Source: Methyloprofundus sp. (GTDB taxonomy: Bacteria; Pseudomonadota; Gammaproteobacteria; Methylococcales; Methylomonadaceae). From it: DNA of 7,281 nt. Shown piece by piece: positions 1 to 5,186 of this stretch (position 1 is the stretch's first letter; each line of letters begins with the position of its first letter). The stretch is from contig DAOVWV010000079.1 in NCBI GenBank assembly GCA_030636485.1, positions 1 to 7,281 of the forward strand. Direction: 5' to 3'. The position numbers were made by a program, and so were the translations under genes. The notes under the pieces are model-generated. The model had not been told where the DNA came from. It was given only the letters and a program-made list of their open reading frames with translations, and did not search any database.

Positions 1-1031
1 AGTCTTCAGATAGAACCAGTAGCAGCAGACATGTCGACCTATACAGAATAAATATAGATTACAACTATAATACAGAAACAGAAAAGAACGAATTCACTGC
101 GAACTGGGAAAAAAAAGCAACCTTAGATGGCATAGACCATATTGATTCGGTCGAACTGATCGGCGGCTATTTTTATTTTACCGATAATCATACGGATATT
201 TTTTATAAAATGGATGGTAAACTGAACACCATTGAACAAAAATATGTCGGTAAATCCGATGATGGTCATACGCTTTTTAAAAAAATAGAAGGTCTTGCCT
301 ACGATTATGTAACAAAAATACTCTATGCAACGAATGCAGGAAGATATAGCAGTTCCGAAAACCGCTCACAACTGTTTGCGATTTATTTAGGCAATGGCTT
401 TAATGATATGAAGATCAGCTTCTTAGGTGATTTACCATATTATAAAGTGGAAGGTCTGGTATTTAATAATGGTGTACTTTATGGCGCAGGAACCAGTAAA
501 ATAAAACAGCCAGATGGTTCTTACGGAATGTTTTTTGAAATAAACTTTAATGAATACGGCAAGGTTATTCCGATAAAAACAGGTGTCACAATTCCTCAAA
601 CAGGGAGTTTTTATACAAATTCGACGGATTACATGCTAACAACAACCAATCAACCCGTCAACAACTGGAAAGCCGATGTTGAAGGAATCGCCAATGTTTA
701 TTGCGAAAGGCATGATGGAGGGGCTTGTGGGGGTAATTATAAAGTCGATCTTTGTCATGTCACTAAGGGTAACGGCAAAGTACTACTGATACATCCTAAT
801 GTAAACAGTACTTTTGTCGGCCATGCAGTAGGCAAGCACGGTGGCGACTATTTACTGAATGGAGAATCTGCCACACTCGCTGATGGCACGACTGTTGATG
901 GTAAGTCCTGTGGTGACCACTCTATTGATGATGAAACCCCACCAGATTCAAAAGACCCCGAAGGTGACAGCAGTAATGAAAACGCCTTCGGTCGCATGAA
1001 CATACGCGAAAAAAGTGAAAACACAAACTGA
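1..1031 (+). CDS. Probable exported protein of the minor-pilin locus, C-terminal part (5' end outside window)
   Basis: An open frame enters from the left edge (first full codon at 3) and runs to TGA at 1029-1031, giving 342 visible residues. I do not recognise a named family. The body is rich in Tyr, Asn, Asp and short beta-like segments. The phrase [IV]EG[LI] recurs at visible residues 95-98, 149-152 and 226-229; the first two are followed by an ILYATN or VLYGAG strand, which suggests beta-propeller-like repeats. Near the C-terminus is a Cys/His motif: CHVTKGNGK from residue 251, then GH, then KHGGDYL. It resembles a CHV..GN...HGDY motif seen in many secreted bacterial proteins. The tail (about residues 305-342) is acidic and hydrophilic, probably disordered. 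The gene lies 76 bp before fimT, where minor-pilin operons often carry PilX/PilY1-type tip proteins, so a pilus-associated or adhesin role is inferred from context. An ATG at 210 exists, but the frame is open and protein-like upstream of it, so it is not the real start. Confidence 0.8.
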   Translation, partial: SSDRTSSSRHVDLYRINIDYNYNTETEKNEFTANWEKKATLDGIDHIDSVELIGGYFYFTDNHTDIFYKMDGKLNTIEQKYVGKSDDGHTLFKKIEGLAYDYVTKILYATNAGRYSSSENRSQLFAIYLGNGFNDMKISFLGDLPYYKVEGLVFNNGVLYGAGTSKIKQPDGSYGMFFEINFNEYGKVIPIKTGVTIPQTGSFYTNSTDYMLTTTNQPVNNWKADVEGIANVYCERHDGGACGGNYKVDLCHVTKGNGKVLLIHPNVNSTFVGHAVGKHGGDYLLNGESATLADGTTVDGKSCGDHSIDDETPPDSKDPEGDSSNENAFGRMNIREKSENTN

Positions 1032-1051
1032 TATAAACTAACATTTAGAAA

Positions 1052-1092
1052 GAACTTTTCTCTTGCTATATATTGTAGCAAGGGGAAAGTTT
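1052..1092. repeat. Long inverted repeat (hairpin) just upstream of the fimT ribosome binding site
   Basis: The arms 1052-1068 and 1076-1092 pair over 17 positions with three G-T pairs, around a 7-base loop (1069-1075). The core arms are CTTTTCTCTTGCTA and TAGCAAGGGGAAAG. On the + strand no T-tract follows, and the stem ends two bases before the GGAG of fimT. This makes an mRNA structure affecting translation or processing more likely than a plain terminator in that direction. On the - strand the hairpin is followed by TTCTTTCT, so a terminator acting on antisense transcription is also possible. The pairing is seen; the function is inferred. Confidence 0.6.
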
Positions 1093-1094
1093 GT

Positions 1095-1098
1095 GGAG
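1095..1098 (+). promoter_or_regulatory. Ribosome binding site of the FimT-type pilin gene
   Basis: GGAG lies 9 bases before the ATG at 1108 and supports that start. It abuts the base of the hairpin at 1052-1092, so its accessibility may depend on that structure. Confidence 0.7.
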
Positions 1099-1107
1099 CA
1101 TTGAACA

Positions 1108-1629
1108 ATGAAATACCAGCCAGGATTTACCTTTACTGAGTTGTTAATTACTATATTACTTATCGGTATCCTGACGACAATGGCTGTCCCCAGCTTTAAA
1201 GGAGCCATGGTAAACTTTCGCTTAACCTCACAAAGTAATAATATGGTTTCCGCACTCATGCTTGCGCGCAGCGAATCCATTAAGCGCAAATTAAGAGTGA
1301 CAATAAGAAAGTCCGGCACCAGCTGGGCTGATGGCTGGATCATGTTTGCGGAAAACCCTGCCACGATCAACGGCACACCGGATAGCGGTGAAGTCACGAT
1401 AAATCAGGCCGGCGCTTTAGAGGGAAACCATACCCTGATAACGACCGGCAGCTTTGCTAATTATATTACTTACCGGCCTGATGGACGTAGCAATACCAAC
1501 GGTTCTTTCCAGTTTTGCCCCCCAGGGACTCAACACGGTGAGTACCAAAAACTAACCATTGCAGTAACGGGAAGGATCACAAGCTCTGACACTTCAACTG
1601 CGAGCACTCTTTCTTGCCCAACGAGCTGA
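1108..1629 (+). CDS. fimT: Type IV minor pilin / pseudopilin, GspH/FimT family
   Basis: This 173-residue protein has a prepilin signature at its N-terminus. A short leader MKYQPG is followed by FTFTELL, so prepilin peptidase should cut after Gly6 and N-methylate Phe7. Glu11 is the conserved Glu+5 used in pilus assembly. Residues 7-29 form the hydrophobic N-terminal helix, interrupted by the usual Pro (Pro28). The rest fits the GspH/FimT globular domain: ARSESIKR at 53-60, a W-x-D-G-W-I-x-F strand at 73-80, YRPDGRS at 122-128, and a late Cys pair (Cys137 and Cys170) flanking T-G-R-I at 154-157, the usual place for a disulfide. Such minor pilins sit in the initiating tip complex of type IV pili in the inner membrane and periplasm. 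It lies between the partial exported-protein gene and the PilE-type gene and is probably co-transcribed with them. The symbol is a family label; fimU would be an equally fair name. Start chosen from the GGAG and the short leader. Confidence 0.88.
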   Translation: MKYQPGFTFTELLITILLIGILTTMAVPSFKGAMVNFRLTSQSNNMVSALMLARSESIKRKLRVTIRKSGTSWADGWIMFAENPATINGTPDSGEVTINQAGALEGNHTLITTGSFANYITYRPDGRSNTNGSFQFCPPGTQHGEYQKLTIAVTGRITSSDTSTASTLSCPTS

Positions 1630-1658
1630 CAGAGATCATTATAAGCTTTATCAACGAT

Positions 1659-1680
1659 GTCATTGCCCTTGTACAATGAC
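1659..1680. repeat. Perfect inverted repeat between the two pilin genes
   Basis: GTCATTG (1659-1665) and CAATGAC (1674-1680) pair perfectly across an 8-base loop. No T-tract follows directly, so it is a weak terminator candidate. It may be an operator or an mRNA processing structure in the 98 bp gap upstream of the PilE-type gene. The repeat is seen; no function can be assigned. Confidence 0.4.
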
Positions 1681-1716
1681 CTCATTAAGCACACAAATAT
1701 CTTCCTGCATTTTTAT

Positions 1717-1721
1717 AAGGA
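1717..1721 (+). promoter_or_regulatory. Ribosome binding site of the PilE-type pilin gene
   Basis: AAGGA ends 6 bases before the ATG at 1728. Good match and spacing; it fixes the start that gives a normal 7-residue prepilin leader. Confidence 0.75.
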
Positions 1722-1727
1722 ATCTTT

Positions 1728-2204
1728 ATGAAAAAACAACAAAAAGCATTTACTCTGATTGAATTATTGATCGTTGCCGCTGTTTTAGGCATATTAGCCT
1801 CAATTGCCTACCCATCATATCTGGAAAGTGTACGCCGTACTCACAGGTTCGAGGCGCAAGGTGCGCTAGAATCCCTATCAGCTTCTCTGGCACGCTGGTT
1901 TGTAGAAAACAACTCTTCTTACCTAGGAGCCGCTGAAGATGCAGGCGGCACGGCCATTACTGCGGCATTCACGGGAAGCAGCTCAAATGTACCCCGTTTT
2001 TTTGCCAAGACCGTACCTGTTAATGGACAGTCTGTCACTTACAAAATAATCATTACTGATTTAGCTAAAACCACTTATACTATCAAAGCTGTTCCTCAAG
2101 ATCAGCAGGCAGATGATGGCTTTCTTACTTTAAGTAATGACGGCGCTAGAAGCTGGGATAAAAATGCTGATGGCAGCATTGCTACGACGGAAAAGAGCTG
2201 GTAA
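1728..2204 (+). CDS. pilE: PilE-type type IV pilin without cysteines, with EF-hand-like C-terminus
   Basis: This 158-residue prepilin begins MKKQQKA, then FTLIELLIVAAVLGILASIAYPSY, the classic pilin N-terminal helix. Cleavage is expected after Ala7, giving mature Phe1 and Glu5 (Glu12 of the precursor). The -1 residue is Ala, where Gly is usual. The stretch SVRRTHRFEAQGAL (34-47) matches the conserved helix after the membrane part of PilE proteins, and Y-T-I-K-A-V-P-Q (117-124) plus G-F-L-T-L (131-135) match its beta-sheet. Many PilE proteins close with a disulfide loop ending in Cys-Trp. This one has no cysteine and ends in D144-K-N-A-D-G-S-I-A-T-T-E155-KSW, which fits the 12-residue EF-hand loop pattern. 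Replacement of a disulfide by bound calcium is known in the GspG pseudopilin, so calcium stabilisation is a reasonable inference. It probably acts as a minor pilin in the same operon as the FimT-type gene 98 bp upstream. Confidence 0.87.
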   Translation: MKKQQKAFTLIELLIVAAVLGILASIAYPSYLESVRRTHRFEAQGALESLSASLARWFVENNSSYLGAAEDAGGTAITAAFTGSSSNVPRFFAKTVPVNGQSVTYKIIITDLAKTTYTIKAVPQDQQADDGFLTLSNDGARSWDKNADGSIATTEKSW

Positions 2205-2265
2205 TTGGTCAAATTCCCAGCAGCAGCACATAGTATTTTTTGCCCCCCCCTTCCAAGAAGTAGGC

Positions 2266-2277
2266 TATACTTCGCGC
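2266..2277 (+). repeat. Repeat copy TATACTTCGCGC (first copy)
   Basis: This 12-mer recurs exactly at 2950-2961. The match continues imperfectly for several more bases: G-G-T-C-A-C follows here, A-G-C-C-A-C follows in the other copy. The preceding GAAGTA (2257-2262) can pair with TACTTC (2268-2273) to make a small hairpin. It is probably a degraded member of a dispersed palindromic repeat family. Confidence 0.45.
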
Positions 2278-2501
2278 GGTCACAGTTACGGATTTTATAG
2301 CGCATTGTTTTTTGTCGAGAACAAGGCACTGAAATAGGCGCATAGCTGGCTAAGGTCATAATTTTCTGCTTTATTCATACGTCACTCTCCCCACTTTCCT
2401 GTTCATTATGGTGGTTACGGGCATTTCCTTAATATTACAGCAATAAGTCTGATAAACTATAGGGTATATATACTTCATACGACTACACTTAGGACTTGCT
2501 G

Positions 2502-2528
2502 TCGACAAAGGTCAGCTCGCAATAAAAT
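2502..2528 (+). promoter_or_regulatory. Candidate promoter for the small DUF3144-like gene
   Basis: TCGACA (2502-2507, 5 of 6 to the -35 consensus) and TAAAAT (2523-2528, 5 of 6 to the -10 consensus) are separated by 15 bases, shorter than the ideal 17. A start near 2535 would leave a leader of about 115 bases containing the palindrome at 2571-2586. Chance matches of this quality are common in AT-rich DNA. Confidence 0.3.
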
Positions 2529-2570
2529 CTACCGCAGTGAATAGCGTGAAGTATGACTTTTTGAAGCCTT

Positions 2571-2586
2571 GCGGATCAAGATCCGC
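2571..2586. promoter_or_regulatory. 16-base palindrome upstream of the small gene (possible operator)
   Basis: GCGGATCAAGATCCGC has 7-base arms that are perfect reverse complements around a central AA. It lies 63 bases before the ATG at 2650. It could be a dimeric-repressor operator or a short mRNA hairpin (6-bp stem, CAAG loop). No T-tract follows. Function unknown. Confidence 0.4.
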
Positions 2587-2649
2587 TCTACGTAACTTAC
2601 TTTGCTTAACGGCTTAGAAATTAAACCTTTTATTTGATGAGTGTTAAAT

Positions 2650-2910
2650 ATGACAGAAGAATCAATGCGTGAATACAATTTATTATCCGAGCGCTTTATT
2701 GCATTAGCCAATGAAATGAAAAATGAGGGAAAGAGCCAGCAAATGGTTAATGCATCGCTGATGTCTGCATCGGGTATTTATGCGACTTATACAGCGGCTG
2801 GAAACGACGGCGGACTCACTCCGTCTGGGGTAGAGCAAGTCGTTACAGTTTATAAAGCCAATCTGGAAAATGTACAAAAATTGAAACAGCCACAAAACAC
2901 ACAGAACTAA
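2650..2910 (+). CDS. Small helical protein, DUF3144-like
   Basis: The predicted product is 86 residues, soluble and mainly helical, with no signal peptide or membrane segment. The pattern S-E-R-F-I-A-L-A-N-E (13-22), then V-N-A-S-L-M-S-A-S-G-I-Y-A-T-Y (33-47), then V-Y-K-A-N-L-E-N-V (67-75) resembles what I recall of DUF3144 proteins, small uncharacterised proteins of proteobacteria. The name rests on memory of the motif, not a search. The ATG at 2650 is preferred, with a weak GATGAG (2636-2641) 8 bases upstream. An in-frame GTG at 2641 would add three residues but overlaps that site. It stands alone, with 445 bases before it and a terminator-like hairpin after it, so it is probably a single-gene unit unrelated to its neighbours. 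No function can be assigned. Confidence 0.7.
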   Translation: MTEESMREYNLLSERFIALANEMKNEGKSQQMVNASLMSASGIYATYTAAGNDGGLTPSGVEQVVTVYKANLENVQKLKQPQNTQN

Positions 2911-2947
2911 CACAAGTCGGCGTTGTATTTGCATATAAGCTCTGCGT

Positions 2948-2985
2948 GATATACTTCGCGCAGCCACGAATGTGCGAAGTATATC
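2948..2985 (+). terminator. Terminator-like hairpin after the small gene; second repeat copy
   Basis: GATATACTTCGCGC (2948-2961) pairs with GTGCGAAGTATATC (2972-2985) over 14 bp with one G-T pair, around a 10-base loop, and is followed by TTTATT. This fits a Rho-independent terminator ending the small gene 37 bases upstream and insulating the polysaccharide cluster. The left arm contains the same TATACTTCGCGC found at 2266-2277, so the terminator may have arisen from a dispersed palindromic repeat. CTGCG at 2942-2946 could alternatively pair with CGCAG at 2959-2963, competing with the left arm. Confidence 0.6.
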
Positions 2986-3040
2986 TTTATTAATCATGCA
3001 AATTAGGCCACTAACGTAAGACTGTACATGGTGAATAGGA

Positions 3041-3068
3041 CTGACACATTGCTGCCCTTCATCATATT
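3041..3068 (+). promoter_or_regulatory. Candidate promoter for the polysaccharide export cluster
   Basis: CTGACA (3041-3046, 5 of 6) and CATATT (3063-3068, 4 of 6) are separated by 16 bases, downstream of the terminator hairpin and about 75 bases before the permease start. The location is sensible because the cluster needs a promoter here, but the match is modest. Confidence 0.3.
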
Positions 3069-3141
3069 TTGAATACTCCCCGCCCCGTCTTAAGTTGATA
3101 GCTGATGCTTCCACCAGCCTTCTAAAAATATATATTTTTTT

Positions 3142-3951
3142 ATGTCTAATCATTCATTTGGCTTTATTTCTAGCCTGCAACATAACTTTCGCTTGATTTT
3201 ACGTATGATTATGCGTGAAATCATCGGCCGTTACCGTGGATCTTTTTTGGGCTTATTATGGTCATTCGTTACCCCCGTCTTAATGCTGGCTATTTATACT
3301 TTTGTGTTTAGCTTTGTATTTAAAGCCCGCTGGGGACAAGAACATGCCGATCAGTATGAGTTTGCTCTGATATTATTTACCGGATTAATTGTCTATAACC
3401 TGTTTTCCGAATGCATTGCCCACGCACCTGGATTAATTTTAAGTAATGTTAATTACGTGAAAAAAGTGATTTTTCCTTTAGAAATCCTGCCGTGGGTTAG
3501 CTTAGGGTCGGCTTTATTTCATGCAATGACTAGCTTCTTCGTTTTACTGGTTTTTTTATTTCTGAAGGGTCATCATTTTAGCTATACCGCACTATGGATT
3601 CCTGTCATTGTACTTCCCTTTTTATTGCTTATTATGGGCTTATCCTGGTTTTTAGCGGCAACAGGCGTGTTTGTCCGTGATATTGGCCAGGTGATTACCA
3701 TGGCTCTGACTGTGTTATTGTTTATGAGTCCGATTTTTTATCCATTAACCGCCCTCCCCGAACCCATCAGACCTTATTTATTTTTAAACCCCATTACCCT
3801 AATTGTCGAACAAGTACGTGCGGTTCTAATCTGGGGTGTACAACCTAATTGGATTAACATGGGCTATTACAGTCTTGTTTCTATTATGACCGCCTGGATG
3901 GGCTGGACGTGGTTTAATAAAACACGTAAAGGATTTGCAGATGTCCTATAA
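3142..3951 (+). CDS. wzm: ABC-2 type permease of a polysaccharide exporter (Wzm type)
   Basis: This 269-residue integral inner-membrane protein has about six membrane segments, roughly at residues 36-60, 74-94, 112-141, 150-175, 183-205 and 240-258. The N-terminal stretch R-E-I-I-G-R-Y-R-G-S-F-L-G-L-L-W-S (25-41) is the hallmark amphipathic helix and first membrane segment of Wzm/TagG-type permeases, which form the channel for O-antigen, teichoic-acid or capsule-like glycans on a lipid carrier. Length is normal for the family. Its stop overlaps the start of the ATPase gene by 11 bp, as expected for partners made in equal amounts. The start is set by homology-like length: the motif begins only 24 residues in. 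No Shine-Dalgarno sequence is visible; the 20 bases before ATG are almost all A and T. The exported glycan cannot be told from this gene alone. Confidence 0.9.
   Translation: MSNHSFGFISSLQHNFRLILRMIMREIIGRYRGSFLGLLWSFVTPVLMLAIYTFVFSFVFKARWGQEHADQYEFALILFTGLIVYNLFSECIAHAPGLILSNVNYVKKVIFPLEILPWVSLGSALFHAMTSFFVLLVFLFLKGHHFSYTALWIPVIVLPFLLLIMGLSWFLAATGVFVRDIGQVITMALTVLLFMSPIFYPLTALPEPIRPYLFLNPITLIVEQVRAVLIWGVQPNWINMGYYSLVSIMTAWMGWTWFNKTRKGFADVL
3928..3933 (+). promoter_or_regulatory. Ribosome binding site deciding the start of the Wzt-type ATPase
   Basis: AAAGGA ends 7 bases before the ATG at 3941. A TTG at 3935 in the same frame is only one base from this site, so the ATG is the better start. 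The site lies inside the end of the permease gene, consistent with translational coupling. Confidence 0.7.
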
Positions 3952-5143
3952 CCCCCCTGCGATTAAAGTCACCGATTTAGATAAATGCTACCAGCTCTAC
4001 GCACAGCCCAAAGATCGGCTTAAACAATTTTTATGGCGTGGAAAACGTCAGTTTTTTAAGGAATTCTGGGCCTTACGCAATATTAATTTCGAGATTATGC
4101 CAGGAGAAGTCATTGGCATTATCGGGCGTAATGGTGCGGGAAAATCCAGCTTATTACAATTAATTTGTGGCACTTTAACACCTAGTCATGGCGAAGTCAC
4201 CGTTAATGGCCGTATTGCCGCCTTACTGGAGCTGGGCGCTGGGTTTAACCCTGAATTTAGTGGGCGTGAAAATGTTTTTATGAGCGCCTCTATCATGGGC
4301 CTAAGTGATGCCGACATTACTGAGCGTTTTGATAATATCGTTGAGTTCTCTGGGATTAGCGATTTTATTGATCAACCAGTAAAAACCTACTCTAGCGGCA
4401 TGTATATTCGCCTGGCTTTTTCTGTCGCCATTAATGTTGACCCTGATATTTTAGTGGTTGATGAGGCATTATCAGTAGGGGATGGTGCATTTGCACACCA
4501 GTCATTTGAGCGCATCATGGATCTCAAAAGTCGGGGAAAAACGATTTTATTCTGCTCTCATTCGCTCTACCAAGTTGAAGCAATCTGTAATCGCGCCATC
4601 TGGCTGGAAAAAGGTGAAATCAAGATGATAGGCGACGTTGAAAGCGTGACTATGAGCTACCAAAACAGCCTATTAAATCAAAGCGAAAACAGCTCTGAAC
4701 AGATAACAACCCAAGTAACAAAAGATATTGCTAAAATAACATCAGTCACTGTTTCTAGCGACAAGAGCACTGGAAAAACCATTCCAATTCATGCGCATAA
4801 AAATGATATATTGATTCAAGTAGAAGCTCTATCAGATGTAAACCTACCTATTCCCAATATTGCCATTGCCATTACAACACTTGATAATCGCGTAATAACC
4901 ATGGCTGGCAGTCAATTTGACAATACGCCATTAAAACGCGATGAAACGGGTAAAAGCATTGCTAAGGTGGTCTTTAATAAAATCCCTCTGGCTCGTGGTG
5001 ATTATTGGATTGATGTCTATTTAGGTTGTGAAAACTCTACCCATGTTTATGACACTGCCATACAGGCTGCAAAGCTAACCGTAACTCAGGATAGCATGGA
5101 GCAAGGCGTAGTTCACCTACCGCATTATTGGGTTGAGCATTAA
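3941..5143 (+). CDS. wzt: ABC transporter ATPase with C-terminal glycan-recognition-like domain (Wzt type)
   Basis: From the ATG the protein has 400 residues. Residues about 8-235 are a nucleotide-binding domain: Walker A G-R-N-G-A-G-K-S (62-69), signature Y-S-S-G-M-Y-I-R-L (150-158; the SSGM form in place of LSGGQ is usual in this polysaccharide subfamily), Walker B I-L-V-V-D-E (170-175), and the switch histidine in C-S-H-S (His207). Residues about 255-400 form an extra beta-rich domain ending H-L-P-H-Y-W-V-E-H. By position and length this corresponds to the Wzt C-terminal domain, which in E. coli O9a binds the modified non-reducing end of the O-polysaccharide and makes export depend on chain termination. 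It works with the permease encoded immediately upstream. The linker (about 240-260) is rich in Ser, Asn, Gln and Thr. Ligand specificity here is unknown, but a methyltransferase/acyltransferase gene follows 43 bases downstream. Confidence 0.92.
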   Translation: MSYNPPAIKVTDLDKCYQLYAQPKDRLKQFLWRGKRQFFKEFWALRNINFEIMPGEVIGIIGRNGAGKSSLLQLICGTLTPSHGEVTVNGRIAALLELGAGFNPEFSGRENVFMSASIMGLSDADITERFDNIVEFSGISDFIDQPVKTYSSGMYIRLAFSVAINVDPDILVVDEALSVGDGAFAHQSFERIMDLKSRGKTILFCSHSLYQVEAICNRAIWLEKGEIKMIGDVESVTMSYQNSLLNQSENSSEQITTQVTKDIAKITSVTVSSDKSTGKTIPIHAHKNDILIQVEALSDVNLPIPNIAIAITTLDNRVITMAGSQFDNTPLKRDETGKSIAKVVFNKIPLARGDYWIDVYLGCENSTHVYDTAIQAAKLTVTQDSMEQGVVHLPHYWVEH

Positions 5144-5186
5144 GCTGATATTTTAAATAATATTTTCTCAACAACATTTACACAAT

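Larger units (their letters stand above)
2205..2640. other. Non-coding region between the pilus locus and a small gene
   Basis: No convincing gene is seen on either strand in these 436 bases. The region holds a T6-G-C8 run (2236-2250), an imperfect copy of the repeat TATACTTCGCGC (2266-2277), a shorter relative TATACTTC (2469-2476), its inverted form TGAAGTAT (2547-2554), and a 16-base palindrome (2571-2586). A weak hairpin spans the PilE stop codon: GCTGG 2197-2201 pairs with CCAGC 2217-2221, with an inner AATT/AATT. Because its nearest T-run is about 15 bases away, it is a doubtful terminator. The short repeats suggest accumulated palindromic elements rather than a lost gene. Confidence 0.6.

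Noticed and set aside
1038..1397. - strand frame (119 residues) over fimT
   Set aside because: It is the shadow of the pilin gene; its composition mirrors the reverse of conserved pilin codons.
1630..1727. Sigma-54 (-24/-12) promoter for the pilin gene
   Set aside because: Pilin genes often use sigma-54, but no TGGCAC-N5-TTGC-like match was found here or in the spacer after pilE.
2197..2221. Hairpin over the pilE stop codon as a terminator
   Set aside because: Only 5 plus 4 bp with an internal mismatch, and the T-run is about 15 bases away; too weak to call as a terminator.
2218..2226. CAGCAGCAG triplet repeat after pilE
   Set aside because: Only three units, non-coding; no reason to see it as more than chance.
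2137..2337. 66-residue + strand frame starting inside pilE and running into the spacer
   Set aside because: It starts in the coding part of pilE in another frame, crosses the C8 run and repeat copy, and has no protein-like pattern.
2102..2359. - strand frame (85 residues) over the end of pilE
   Set aside because: Antisense to a clear pilin gene, with no recognisable motif.
2637..2672. 11-codon upstream frame (MSVKYDRRINA) overlapping the start of the small gene
   Set aside because: No ribosome binding site precedes it, and frames of this length occur by chance; I cannot support a regulatory peptide.
2704..3153. 149-residue open frame on the - strand across the small gene and the following spacer
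   Set aside because: It is antisense to a better-supported gene and to the terminator hairpin. The product is Arg/Cys/Ile-rich without recognisable domains, and no ribosome binding site stands out.
3935..3940. TTG start adding two residues to the Wzt-type ATPase
   Set aside because: It is one base from AAAGGA, too close for initiation; the ATG at 3941 has ideal spacing.
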